In this document: positions 53,284 to 62,125 of the stretch, piece after piece
Layout: each line of letters begins with the position of its first letter
Numbering within the stretch: position 1 is the stretch's first letter
Source: Pseudochryseolinea flava
GTDB lineage: Bacteria; Bacteroidota; Bacteroidia; Cytophagales; Cyclobacteriaceae
Reading direction: 5' to 3'
DNA length: 64,000 bases
Assembly (NCBI RefSeq): GCF_003286915.1
Contig: NZ_QMFY01000003.1
Location: 310,001-374,000 of the forward strand
Notes under the pieces: generated by a model
Told to the model about the DNA's origin: nothing
Seen by the model: only the letters and a program-made list of their open reading frames with translations
Databases searched by the model: none
Translations under genes and position numbers: made by a program

Positions 53284-54966
53284 CTACATCTTTATGGGTA
53301 TCTCTTTAAAAATTTCCATCTGCGGTCGATCACCAAGGAAATTGTTCGCAGCCAACTTCTGTTTATAATAAGCTAGTTTTTCAATGTCGTTTATACTTCG
53401 CGATGCGACGAGCGCGCCGTAAAGTCCGTTAAACCTATTCGGATGCGTTCTCAAGGAGGCCTCATATTCTTTCAGCGCGCTTTTTGGATCTGATATCGCC
53501 ATATACATATCACCAAGCAACTCTCTTGCAGGAAGAACTTCGCCTGGTGTGACCGGATGTTTGGCAGTCGCATCTTCCATAAATGAAGCTTCGTTCATCA
53601 TGGCGATTGCCTCTGATTTTTTATTTTCTTTAAATTTTATCCACGCTCCCGCCGCTTTGACCTGGATTGAGACTAAGTTTGCTTTATATGTTTCATTTTG
53701 TTCTTGAAGCTTTGCAAGCAGCGCTTCAAGTTTTTGTAAGTCCTTTTTCGCGTCTGCGATTTTGTTGATGTGCACCGCGCCGAGCGCCTTTGCAAAATGA
53801 ATGTTGGCTTGTTCCCAAAGGAATTTATCCCACGGAAACCCTGCTGGCGTGACCGTTAGCGCTGCTGCTGAAGACCAATCACGACGCTCAAGTGCGTAGC
53901 GTGCTGAACCTGCTGCAAGTGAGTAGGCCGCCTTAAAATTCACTGGCGAGACAGTTTGAATTGAGTTCAAATATTTAAGTTGCTCAAGTGCCTTGGCATC
54001 GTCGCCTTTCTGAAGGTAAGCATAGATCAAGTAATCAAGACCGTGTAACTCTTCATCCCAATGAGCCTTAAGCCCCGACTTCTCAGCATAACAGCGTGCA
54101 GCATCCACGGATTTTATGTTTGATTCAATTGATTCATCCCAAAGACCCAGCCGCGTAAAAATATGCGAGGGCATGTGTTGGGCATGGGCAGAGGCAGCGG
54201 CAATCGAAGCATATTTTCGTGCGGCGGGTAACCCTTCTTCTGCAAGTTCAGGATAATCGTAGTTGTGAATCAAGTAATGTGCGACACCAGGATGGTTGGG
54301 CTTTTCCTCAAACAACTTATTCAGGATTGCCCCCGCTTTTCGCTGATTCTTGAACGACTTATCCGTAGGATCGACGGCAGCATCAAGTGCTAGTGCGTAG
54401 AAAATTGCAGCTTCGGCGTCGTCTGGATATTTATCAAAAATGCGTTCAGAAGCTTTCTCAAATTTTGAAAGTCTTACTCGATGATCTATTGAATCTGCGT
54501 GATCATAGATCACAGCAATCGCCTCAAGGTAATCTGATGCCGCCGATGACTCGTCTACGACGGCTCGCCCGAGTTTAATTACTTTCGCACCTTTTTGTAG
54601 ATCAGCTTGAGTCGGCGGCGACCAAAGCGGGTGAAAGTTGCACATTGCTATGCCCCAATATCCCATGGCACATGAGGGATCTTGATCGACAACCTTGGCA
54701 AACATTTTCTCCGCTTCTGTATACTCAAATGAATGCAACAATGCTAGCGCCAAATTAAAATTATCCCGAACATCCTCACTGCAGGCCGATGTAAACGACA
54801 CCGACCCAAATTGATCTTTTCCTACTCCGCAAAGGGTGATGTCGCCGCGAGACAATTCAATAGCAGCTAAATCATTTCTGATTGATTGATCATCTTTTTT
54901 TCCTGTGCAGCTCATCAAAAAAATGATCGACACTATGCTAACCGTGGAGGTGCATTTTCTTTTCAT
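53284..54966 (-). CDS. TPR-containing lipoprotein
   Basis: 560 aa. Lipoprotein signal with Cys at residue 20 (VSIVSIIFLMSCTG). At least seven helical repeats of TPR type from about 60 to 540, for example FNLALALLHSFEYTEAEKMFAKVVDQDPSCAMGYWGIAM (in parts), DYLIYAYLQKGDDAKALEQLKYL and SALKEYEASLRTHPNRFNGLYGALVASR. It also has a HAQHMPSHIFTRLGLWDESIESN block seen in many related Bacteroidota proteins. It is probably a periplasmic or outer-membrane scaffold for protein-protein contacts. No enzymatic motif is visible. Confidence 0.88.
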   Translation of the reverse strand: MKRKCTSTVSIVSIIFLMSCTGKKDDQSIRNDLAAIELSRGDITLCGVGKDQFGSVSFTSACSEDVRDNFNLALALLHSFEYTEAEKMFAKVVDQDPSCAMGYWGIAMCNFHPLWSPPTQADLQKGAKVIKLGRAVVDESSAASDYLEAIAVIYDHADSIDHRVRLSKFEKASERIFDKYPDDAEAAIFYALALDAAVDPTDKSFKNQRKAGAILNKLFEEKPNHPGVAHYLIHNYDYPELAEEGLPAARKYASIAAASAHAQHMPSHIFTRLGLWDESIESNIKSVDAARCYAEKSGLKAHWDEELHGLDYLIYAYLQKGDDAKALEQLKYLNSIQTVSPVNFKAAYSLAAGSARYALERRDWSSAAALTVTPAGFPWDKFLWEQANIHFAKALGAVHINKIADAKKDLQKLEALLAKLQEQNETYKANLVSIQVKAAGAWIKFKENKKSEAIAMMNEASFMEDATAKHPVTPGEVLPARELLGDMYMAISDPKSALKEYEASLRTHPNRFNGLYGALVASRSINDIEKLAYYKQKLAANNFLGDRPQMEIFKEIPIKM

Positions 54967-55016
54967 AACGAGAGAGGTTTAAATAATGCTAATAACAACT
55001 ACTCAATTAAGATTTC

Positions 55017-56003
55017 TTATCGAATTACTACCGCACGCTGTATCTCGAGTGGCGCATTTACTTCCGAACGACGTCGAATTACAACCAACAGCCGATCTTG
55101 AAAATCCTTCAACATCAAGTCGCCCCAAAACCTTCCGTAAAAATTAATCTTAGAGGTAAGTTGATATTGTGATGACAAGTTGAGTTTTATCCTGTGATTA
55201 TCAACAATTTCAATCTCATACGTAGCATCAACGAATCTAAAATAGTTTCCATTCAACACATGTTGATCGAATACATTGTGTCGAACAGAAGCAGGATCAA
55301 CTTTAATGCTGAACGAAACACGACGGTTCGGCTCAAATTCCGTGATCCTCTCTACAAATCGAAGTCCACCTTCAAAATTACCGACGCGCTCCCCTCCTAC
55401 ACCTTTGTGCGTCACCGTAGCATTGATCGGTCTTGGAATACCGAGCACGTTTAAGATTCCCCTATCGTATTCATCATGGTTGATACTGTCTACTTCGACA
55501 ATTTGATTCCACACTTCATTTGACGAAGCATTAATTAAAATACTACTGCTCACTTCAAATTTCGCAGAAGGACTTTCAACAAATTCTTCCAACGGCGACA
55601 ATAAAAAGGGAAGTAGTAGCAACGAAATACTTTTCAATTTTCTTTTTTGGTCACGCAACAAAAAGAGCCTAAAAATAAAAGCGCCAAGTGTTCCAAGAAT
55701 AAAGAACGGTCCACCCAATACAAGTAGGCACAAGATACCTTCCACGCCAGCAACAACCATTACCACAAAAAAAGTTGCCGTACATATCCAAGGAATAAAG
55801 ATAATGTTGCGATATGACCGAAGTTGATCATCACCTGCAAAAATTAATGGAACAATCCCCAATATTGTAGGTACAAGAAATAGGTATGTGATCGATGCCA
55901 GTGTCGCATCTTCGCCAAAACGAAGGCGCGTTAACATACCATATGCTACACCGACGACTATGCCGATGATTAGCAACTTGTATTTTTGGGCGATCTTTTT
56001 CAT
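55017..56003 (-). CDS. membrane protein with C-terminal SRPBCC/START-like domain
   Basis: 328 aa. Four predicted membrane helices in the first half (about 9-25, 38-58, 70-90, 95-115). The second half (about 150-310) has the layout of the SRPBCC (polyketide cyclase/START) fold: ISSSILINASSNEVWNQIVEVDSI-like opening, RITEFEPNRRVSFSIKVDPASV and a final long helix with FWGDLMLKDFQDRLLVVI. Such domains bind hydrophobic ligands. The combination with a four-helix anchor is uncommon. The ligand is unknown. Confidence 0.8.
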   Translation of the reverse strand: MKKIAQKYKLLIIGIVVGVAYGMLTRLRFGEDATLASITYLFLVPTILGIVPLIFAGDDQLRSYRNIIFIPWICTATFFVVMVVAGVEGILCLLVLGGPFFILGTLGAFIFRLFLLRDQKRKLKSISLLLLPFLLSPLEEFVESPSAKFEVSSSILINASSNEVWNQIVEVDSINHDEYDRGILNVLGIPRPINATVTHKGVGGERVGNFEGGLRFVERITEFEPNRRVSFSIKVDPASVRHNVFDQHVLNGNYFRFVDATYEIEIVDNHRIKLNLSSQYQLTSKINFYGRFWGDLMLKDFQDRLLVVIRRRSEVNAPLEIQRAVVIR

Positions 56004-56020
56004 TCTAAAACCCAGTGAAT

Positions 56021-56449
56021 CTACTTCAAAAGCTTGTCAAGTTTCCTCGCGATGTCCTCGTCAATCGTGAGCACGATAATCCCAGAAAAAGGCCGACAGA
56101 AATTCCAATTTTTCCCTGGATCGTCCAGCATAGCTAATTCGTATTTCATCGATTGATTAACGACTGATTTCATCTGCTCGACCTGCTTCGCTGATAAGTT
56201 ATCAGGGATCGTAACAAATACACCATTGATGACGAGTGCCGGACAATATGTAATTATCGTGTCAAGCGATGAATTTGAACCTTGAAACAGACGCTCTTGT
56301 ACAGCGCTCCACTTTAAAGAATGTTCCATACCATTGACAGACTTGAGCCACGCAATGTTATCGTCATAAGACATATATCGATCATACGATTGCGCCCGTG
56401 CTACATGCATGGCAGCTAAGAACATGAATGACACAAAGAACAGTTTCAT
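56021..56449 (-). CDS. exported protein of unknown function (142 aa)
   Basis: Signal peptide 1-19 (FFVSFMFLAAMHVARAQ). No known domain recognised. It has a single Cys pair (YCPALVI, NFCRPFSG; about residues 70 and 115) that could form a disulfide in the periplasm, and the end is acidic-helical (DEDIARKLDKLLK). Its ATG overlaps the stop of the 128-aa lipoprotein gene by one base (TAATG), a coupled arrangement. Confidence 0.72.
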   Translation of the reverse strand: MKLFFVSFMFLAAMHVARAQSYDRYMSYDDNIAWLKSVNGMEHSLKWSAVQERLFQGSNSSLDTIITYCPALVINGVFVTIPDNLSAKQVEQMKSVVNQSMKYELAMLDDPGKNWNFCRPFSGIIVLTIDEDIARKLDKLLK

Positions 56450-56835
56450 TACTTTTCTTTTATGTTAGACTTTACACATCCTAAGCCATTCCAGAATTCT
56501 TGCGGGTACCGTAAGCTCATCTTATTCGCTTCTCCCCCACCAAATGCTGGAAATTCAACAACGACATTCATCGCGTATCCTGAATCTAATTTGTGATATT
56601 GAACAAAATGCCGCATCGATGAATCCATCACAGATAAGAATTTAAGGTCATCCAGCGACTCAGGATAGCTTCCAAATCTGAGCTTATGAAGCTCTACATT
56701 CGCAATCGCGCGCTTAAATTCCTGATCAGCGAGAAGATTTTCTGCGTTCTCCATATTCTCATTAATCCGATCTTTAACGCCCTCGGGAACACACCCAATA
56801 AGAAGTAATAAACCGATAACTGATGAACGTATCAT
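56449..56835 (-). CDS. small lipoprotein, unknown function
   Basis: 128 aa from ATG 56835; ATGs at 56856 and 56853 only add a few polar residues before the signal. Lipobox LLLIGC (Cys at about residue 15), followed by an acidic helical region (ENMENAENLLADQEFKRAIANVELHKLRFGSYPESLDDL, in parts) typical of small type-II-secretion-like helix motifs (LRFGSYPESLDDL resembles pseudopilin-type turns). No family name is certain. It is coupled with the following exported protein by a one-base overlap. Confidence 0.75.
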   Translation of the reverse strand: MIRSSVIGLLLLIGCVPEGVKDRINENMENAENLLADQEFKRAIANVELHKLRFGSYPESLDDLKFLSVMDSSMRHFVQYHKLDSGYAMNVVVEFPAFGGGEANKMSLRYPQEFWNGLGCVKSNIKEK

Positions 56836-57006
56836 TTTGATTTTAATTAACATCATTTCACCAATTCAATACCCGCGTGAAATTTTAGCATGGTAGCTTT
56901 GTCGGTTACCTGTGTGGCTATAAAATTTTCGCATTGTTGATTAGCATTTAAATGGACTTCCCATCCTTAAAAAAAAAATGCTTTCTTTCATATTGTTTGT
57001 TACATC

Positions 57007-57414
57007 CTAAAGTCCAAACACAACACGCAAATTATCAACGTGACTTGACAAATTCTTATCGAATTCAAATGATTTCCAATCCCACGTTTGTGTTTCTTCA
57101 TCATAATGCTCGTGCGATTCTTCGTGATCGTAATAATACACGGATTCATCACCATGATCTTGTAGATCGATCAGATAAAAATCTCCACCGCCATTTTCGC
57201 CAATAATAAGTTTATGCTTAATCGTCTTCTCGGTTGTATGGAATCCAACGCGCAAGTTTTTAGTGATTAGTTCATCGGCGTTGGCGTAAACGAACCCCTC
57301 CAGAATGCCATCTTCCCCCGTAAATCCTTCGAACTTCTCAATAAATGCAACGTAGTGCTCGGGAAGTTTCAGTAGCAACGCTTGCTCTATTTTCTGAATA
57401 TCATGCTCCCTCAT
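57007..57414 (-). CDS. SMI1/KNR4 (SUKH) family protein
   Basis: 135 aa, cytoplasmic. The SUKH fold starts with KLPEHYVAFIEKFEGFTGEDGILEGFVYANADELITKNL and ends with GENGGGDFYLIDL and VYYYDHEESHEHYDE. Family members often act as immunity proteins against polymorphic or contact-dependent toxins, but some do not; no toxin gene is seen here. It is preceded by 75 bp and followed by 150 bp of spacer, so it may be its own transcript. A shorter distant relative lies at 61051. Confidence 0.85.
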   Translation of the reverse strand: MREHDIQKIEQALLLKLPEHYVAFIEKFEGFTGEDGILEGFVYANADELITKNLRVGFHTTEKTIKHKLIIGENGGGDFYLIDLQDHGDESVYYYDHEESHEHYDEETQTWDWKSFEFDKNLSSHVDNLRVVFGL

Positions 57415-57489
57415 ATCAATCTTATTTCACCGTATTAACTTTCATTCTTAACTTATAGAAAACCTATCCCGATTTTTAAAGATGCTCAC

Positions 57490-57855
57490 CTAATATTTTT
57501 TCTCGATCTCAAGAATCTTTTCCGTCTTCTTATCAAAACGTACTTCGTATAGTGGGTACTCTTCAACGCCATCTTTGCGCTCATTGATGTAAACTGTTAC
57601 GATTCCTAACGCTTTATGTTCTGGGTTGGCGGGTTGAACAGGCACGCTGAAGGTAATTTGAGTATCTTTCCCTTGTGCCTGAAGCGCTTCAATTCTAGCA
57701 AATTCTTCTTTAAACTCTTTAAGTTCAATCAACTGATCGAACATCGCCGTACTAAGCGAATCTTCATCTTCTTGGGCGTGTACTGACAAGGTGCAGACTA
57801 AAGTCGTGAGAATTGTTACCGTGGCTACTTGTAGAAGAAAAGTCATTGATTTCAT
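57490..57855 (-). CDS. exported protein of unknown function (121 aa)
   Basis: Signal peptide 1-27 (MTFLLQVATVTILTTLVCTLSVHAQ; an inner ATG at 57846 is also possible). The mature part has an acidic start (EDEDSLSTAMFDQLIELKEFKEEF), a helical middle, and a beta-type end (TVYINERKDGVEEYPLYEVRFDKK). No named domain is recognised, and no Cys occurs in the mature protein. Confidence 0.7.
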   Translation of the reverse strand: MKSMTFLLQVATVTILTTLVCTLSVHAQEDEDSLSTAMFDQLIELKEFKEEFARIEALQAQGKDTQITFSVPVQPANPEHKALGIVTVYINERKDGVEEYPLYEVRFDKKTEKILEIEKKY

Positions 57856-58004
57856 ATCGTTGCTGATGTTTGGGGCTTCTAGCGTTATTGGAAATTTAGC
57901 GATTTTACCTGATCACACGAAGGTACTTGCGAAAGAAAATTGAAACATACGGATGGGCTATGCGCACTTGACCTATTACGAACGAGAATAAAGAATCTTA
58001 AAAT

Positions 58005-58925
58005 TTAAGATTTTGTTCTACGCCGGCGCCGGATCTTAAATATTGTAAATACAAGTGCGCCACTGGCCAATATACCCACAGCAACCTCCCGCCAATGCAA
58101 CACATTATTATCGATCGTGCGTGCTGGGGCCATTAATACACCGCGCAACTTACCTAGCCTTATATTCAATAGCCTTTTATTCATGCCGTATCGCTGCGCT
58201 TGTACATAATCATCTTCCGCGTTCTCGTAGTTACCAAGGATGAACTCAATATTTCCAAGATCAAATAAAAGGCCTGCAATCAAACTATCAGGAGCATCCA
58301 CAAAAGAAACACGTTCATTGAGCTGATAAAATAATTGATTCGCCAGTGCATTCAATTCTTTTTCCGACTTGTTCGACACTGGCGACGCACTGCTTCCGAA
58401 ATCTGTATTCAATAGCAACGAAGAGGCATAACGCTGAACGTTGTCAACCTTAGCTTCTAATATTTTTATATGAATCCATTCGGAACCGTCGTGTGACGCT
58501 TCATCAATCTGCACCGCACGTCTTATCCACTTCAACGCATCCACGTTATTACCGTACAGTTCGTAAGCCGTTCCAATATTCGAAGCGGTTGAATATCGCC
58601 CGGGTGACATCGCCTCGATCTTTAGGTATAGTTGAATGGCTTCGTCATATTTTCCCATTAAGATCAACACGAGTCCTTTGTCCGACAAATAATCGAGATC
58701 TTTGTTCAGACGGTACATGCTATCCAACGCGCTCAATTCTCGCGCGAGCGCAGTGGTATCAAATGCGTAGTTGTGCCCATGGGGAACCCGACCTTGGTAG
58801 TCCTCATAAACGAAAAAACCATCTTTCAACATCAATGTCTCGCCATTTAAACATGCCAATGCCACATTAACAGAAAACATGAAGCACGCTATGACAGCCA
58901 GTATTCTTTTCTGATTTATCATCAT
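58005..58925 (-). CDS. TPR-containing exported protein with C-terminal membrane anchor
   Basis: 306 aa; two ATGs at 58925 and 58922. Signal peptide at 8-24 (LAVIACFMFSVNVALAC, with a Cys at 25 that could be a lipid anchor). TPR-like repeats at about 85-150 (DKGLVLILMGKYDEAIQLYLKIE, SNIGTAYELYGNNVDALKWIRRA) and 215-250 (FDLGNIEFILGNYENAEDDYVQA). A C-terminal helix (VAVGILASGALVFTIFK) is followed by a run of Arg (RRRRR), which would anchor it with the tail in the cytoplasm. Role unknown. Confidence 0.8.
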   Translation of the reverse strand: MMINQKRILAVIACFMFSVNVALACLNGETLMLKDGFFVYEDYQGRVPHGHNYAFDTTALARELSALDSMYRLNKDLDYLSDKGLVLILMGKYDEAIQLYLKIEAMSPGRYSTASNIGTAYELYGNNVDALKWIRRAVQIDEASHDGSEWIHIKILEAKVDNVQRYASSLLLNTDFGSSASPVSNKSEKELNALANQLFYQLNERVSFVDAPDSLIAGLLFDLGNIEFILGNYENAEDDYVQAQRYGMNKRLLNIRLGKLRGVLMAPARTIDNNVLHWREVAVGILASGALVFTIFKIRRRRRTKS

Positions 58926-58940
58926 TTCAATATTATAATC

Positions 58941-59645
58941 TTAACTACGATTCTTTTCGATAAATTCGTCTTTCCGACGTTCATCTTTAATCCAGAACTG
59001 AACGACAAGTACCACGAGGATTGGAATACCACATAACCCTATCAACGAAATCCAACTGCTCACGACTTCTTCAACACGAATCAACAACAAGCCATCACCA
59101 AGTGGTCCTTTGGAAAAAATTGTATTGTGCGTAAAATTCCAACCAAGGTGCATTCCGAACGCAAGCGCGATCGAGCCAGTTTTCGCATACGATAAAGCCC
59201 ATGCGTATCCCATCAAACCAGTTCCAATGAATACCACAATCATCGGAACGACATAACCTAAAATGCCGAAAGAAAACCAATGGTAAACGCCAAACGCAAT
59301 TGCTGAAATTAATACCGCCTTCGAAGAACCAATCCAACGAATGAGCAGATACAGAAGCGCTCCTCTAAAAATCAATTCTTCGGTGAGGACTGATGTTGCA
59401 TCCCACGACAGCATGCGCAATATTCTTGATATCAATATTGCGTCATTGATCGACCATTGTCCGGCGGCAGACCAAATCGTGAGAAGTTGAACAGCGGCGC
59501 AAAGTGTAGCGAGTAGCGTAAATCCAATTAAGAAATACTTCACCGCGCGTAACGCAGGCGTGAACCCTAATACAAGTATAGTTTTTCTTTCGACAGCATA
59601 AAGTATGATCGAGGATATCAGCAGTATGACTAATATTCCGATCAC
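58941..59645 (-). CDS. CPBP family intramembrane glutamic endopeptidase
   Basis: 234 aa, about seven helices. Active-site motifs of the CPBP (CAAX protease/bacteriocin-processing) family: TEELIFRG (Glu-Glu plus Arg, about 91-98), AFGVYHWF (about 117-124) and FGMHLGWNF (His and Asn, about 170-178). It starts with GTG 59645, whose GTGA overlaps the previous stop, indicating coupling with the 179-aa membrane protein gene. Family members process membrane proteins or peptides or act in bacteriocin self-immunity; the target here is unknown. Confidence 0.9.
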   Translation of the reverse strand: MIGILVILLISSIILYAVERKTILVLGFTPALRAVKYFLIGFTLLATLCAAVQLLTIWSAAGQWSINDAILISRILRMLSWDATSVLTEELIFRGALLYLLIRWIGSSKAVLISAIAFGVYHWFSFGILGYVVPMIVVFIGTGLMGYAWALSYAKTGSIALAFGMHLGWNFTHNTIFSKGPLGDGLLLIRVEEVVSSWISLIGLCGIPILVVLVVQFWIKDERRKDEFIEKNRS

Positions 59646-60181
59646 TGCCGATCCTTCTTAACAGCATTTCGTAAAAACCAATAGCCGGCTACCATCGCAC
59701 AGAATATCACAGAGTTTATCAGCCACGTTAGCAATAGCGCTAATGTAAAAAATCCTGTTTCTTCAAAACCTTCCCAATGCGCGGGAATATAGTCACGATG
59801 AAACGAGGTGATGTAAATGACCATACGCTCGAATGAGAACACCAAGAAAAAAGAAATGATGAATCGAGCAATACGCGAGCTCCGCACTTTACGTATCCAC
59901 AAGATTTGCGTTGCAACGGTCCAGGTTGATGTTTGTTGAATCAATGCCCACCAATACATCTCTCGGACATCGCGCAATTGATTCAGCGAAATCAAAGTTG
60001 ATGAGATATTGATTACCAGATAAACCAGTCCAGCAATGGCAATAAATTCACACGCCTTGTCGTCAAACGCAGTCAGCCTGCGATTCTTTTTATTGAAAAG
60101 GGTAGCAACGATATAAACGACACTATAAAAGCCAAAACCAATAAAAAGCGTATCAATGATGAAACAGAAAAAAACATGCAT
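59642..60181 (-). CDS. small polytopic membrane protein (179 aa), unknown function
   Basis: ATG 60181 gives 179 aa; a GTG at 60193 would add four residues. About five membrane helices (FFCFIIDTLFIGFGFYSVVYIVATLF, CEFIAIAGLVYLVINISSTL, IARFIISFFLVFSFERMVIYI, FFTLALLLTWLINSVIFCAMVAGYWF and others). No domain name recognised. Coupled by four bases to the CPBP protease gene, so it is a candidate partner or substrate. Confidence 0.72.
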   Translation of the reverse strand: MHVFFCFIIDTLFIGFGFYSVVYIVATLFNKKNRRLTAFDDKACEFIAIAGLVYLVINISSTLISLNQLRDVREMYWWALIQQTSTWTVATQILWIRKVRSSRIARFIISFFLVFSFERMVIYITSFHRDYIPAHWEGFEETGFFTLALLLTWLINSVIFCAMVAGYWFLRNAVKKDRQ

Positions 60182-60254
60182 AAACGAGCTCACTGGCGTA
60201 TGGGGATTTGTAATACGTTATTGAATAACAACAAAGAGTTCGTAGCAATATGGC

Positions 60255-61016
60255 TCAAAGGAAAACTATTAACAATAGGAACAGGCCAATGCCAACAGTA
60301 ATTACTTGAAGAACTTCCTTGACATGAACATGAAAGACTTGCCTAATATCAGATTTGGATAACCGCCAGATTAGCGCCACATGGATGCTCGCAAGTATCA
60401 ACATCCGCCATGGGGATATCGCATTCACTCCTCCCGTGAAGGTGGATCCTGAACCCAACGCGCGAATTCCTACTAAAATATTATCCGTTATTAAGAGTGA
60501 AAAATGAACCACGATGAGTAGCAATCCCATTTTTCTGCCCATCCAAAACAAGATACCTCCAATGAGAACTAACACGTAAGGGATCAAAAACATAACAATA
60601 CTGACATCCCATGACGACGGTTCACTTAGTACATCTACCAACAAAAAAAAGTTATTAATCACATAGTATAAAAACGAAATTAACAGGAACACTAGAATTG
60701 CATAAATATGTTTTCGCGTAGACACAGCAACTAATTGAAAACTGTCATATGAACTGTAGGCTTTCAAAAAGAAAGATTTAATTCGATCACGATTAATTTG
60801 TACCTGATTCGCTTTCCGCAGCTCACTATCGCGTCTCAGAATCTGTTCCGCCCTTGCTTCAGAAAGCTGTTCAGCTGTCAGTTGTCGCCGTCCGATTTCA
60901 AAGTGCGCTGCGTCGACTGCAAGAGGCTGGTAATCGTCTGCTGTATCGATAATATCGAGCAACGCAGCATTATCAAGCAAGGTGTAGCGTTCTTTAAATG
61001 GATTTTCGGGCATCAT
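60255..61016 (-). CDS. membrane protein of unknown function (253 aa)
   Basis: ATG 61016 (another at 61013). The N-terminal soluble part (about 1-90) is helical and charged, with repeated acidic residues (LLDIIDTADDYQPLAVDAAHFEIG); a RRQLTAEQLSEARAEQILRRDSELRKANQ stretch is coil-like. Then four or five membrane helices (YAILVFLLISFLYYVINNFFLLV, SIVMFLIPYVLVLIGGILFWM, MLILASIHVALIWRL, VLQVITVGIGLFLLLIVFL). No family recognised. It stands 34 bp after the SUKH-like gene at 61051 and may share its transcript. Confidence 0.72.
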   Translation of the reverse strand: MMPENPFKERYTLLDNAALLDIIDTADDYQPLAVDAAHFEIGRRQLTAEQLSEARAEQILRRDSELRKANQVQINRDRIKSFFLKAYSSYDSFQLVAVSTRKHIYAILVFLLISFLYYVINNFFLLVDVLSEPSSWDVSIVMFLIPYVLVLIGGILFWMGRKMGLLLIVVHFSLLITDNILVGIRALGSGSTFTGGVNAISPWRMLILASIHVALIWRLSKSDIRQVFHVHVKEVLQVITVGIGLFLLLIVFL

Positions 61017-61050
61017 ACTTCCTAAAGCTTTCTAGAATATACAAACTTCA

Positions 61051-61422
61051 TCAATGCTCTTCACGAATAAACTCCGACAACGGGTTCACCGCCTTCGAGA
61101 CCTTGTCAACTTCACTAAACGAGAAAACCATTGGATCCGCAGTGCCATCTGCCTTGAAATACCAAAAGATATAGCCTTGATGAAAAAGAAACACAAAATC
61201 CTTTTCATCGAGGAAATTTTTCAAATTGTTTTCACTTAATAACTCATCAGCCCAATCAGCGAAGTCGTCTATGGCAAGAACATCCGCACCGACCCACTTC
61301 GATGGAATTTGCGTGGTGCATCTCTTGTAAAAGTTTTTATACAACTCAGGTAGTTCAATCGTTCGCATTCTTTCAACCTGGTCGAGAACGTCTAGTCGCG
61401 CTTTCACTTTCTTCTGATTCAT
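61051..61422 (-). CDS. SMI1/KNR4-like (SUKH) protein (123 aa)
   Basis: Cytoplasmic. Shows the SUKH pattern IELPELYKNFYKRCTTQ, then VLAIDDFADWADELLSENN and DFVFLFHQGYIFWYFKADG, ending FSFSEVDKVSKAVNPLSEFI. It is more distant from the consensus than the protein at 57007. Immunity or regulatory binding is possible. It is spaced 7 bp from the preceding 218-aa gene, so they are probably co-transcribed. Confidence 0.72.
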   Translation of the reverse strand: MNQKKVKARLDVLDQVERMRTIELPELYKNFYKRCTTQIPSKWVGADVLAIDDFADWADELLSENNLKNFLDEKDFVFLFHQGYIFWYFKADGTADPMVFSFSEVDKVSKAVNPLSEFIREEH

Positions 61423-61429
61423 CGCGTTA

Positions 61430-62086
61430 TCATTTATTCATTGCCTTATCTGTAATGTATCGCATTAGTTCAGTGCCCGCCATCAACGCCGGATTTGCAA
61501 GCTGATCATTAAAAAGCGCATCGATAGGCCCTTCACCGAAATAAATTCCATCCGAAACCAAAAATGTAATCCGTAATAAACCCTTCATCGGAAACGGTCG
61601 ACGTGGTTCATCCCATACACCGATTCGTTTCACGATTTCAAAACTATTTGAAAACAGTGCCGATGTCAGCGCATTTGATGTAGCATCGGTAGCCTCCCAC
61701 ACCACCATCTTTCCACTGTAGTTGATGTAACGCGCAGTGCCATCTTTGAAGGAGCCCAATACATCAAGTCCCTCGTCTAACGCCACCTCAATAACCACGG
61801 CCAGCAATTCTTTTTGCGTAGGCTTATGACCTTTTAACATCTGCTGGTTATAAGCAAAGATCTTTAGTCGAGATTCTAACGTCTCATCGTCAATTATCTT
61901 CTGAAGATCCGCGACCGTACTCGAATCGTTAAAAAGAACATCGAACGGGTATGATACCGGCGTTGAAATGTTTTGCTTCAGTAGCTCGAGATTGTCGCAG
62001 AATAATAAATTATAAACTAAGTTGGCTGCACTGTCGCGATATGGATTATTCGCGTTCGCTGCTTTATTGGAGTTAAACAATCCCAT
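61430..62086 (-). CDS. cytoplasmic protein of unknown function (218 aa)
   Basis: Family not recognised. No signal or membrane parts. The start is polar (GLFNSNKAANANNPYRDSAANL), followed by a helical and beta mixture with Cys in LLFCDNLELLK and DVLGSFKDGTARYINYSGKMVVWEA. The end DGIYFGEGPIDALFNDQLANPALMAGTELMRYITD is helix-rich. It sits between the membrane protein at 62126 and the SUKH-like gene at 61051 (7 bp), suggesting a small multi-gene unit. Confidence 0.75.
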   Translation of the reverse strand: MGLFNSNKAANANNPYRDSAANLVYNLLFCDNLELLKQNISTPVSYPFDVLFNDSSTVADLQKIIDDETLESRLKIFAYNQQMLKGHKPTQKELLAVVIEVALDEGLDVLGSFKDGTARYINYSGKMVVWEATDATSNALTSALFSNSFEIVKRIGVWDEPRRPFPMKGLLRITFLVSDGIYFGEGPIDALFNDQLANPALMAGTELMRYITDKAMNK

Positions 62087-62125
62087 AACTTTTACGCTTC
62101 TACTAATGGTGTACTATTTTATTTT

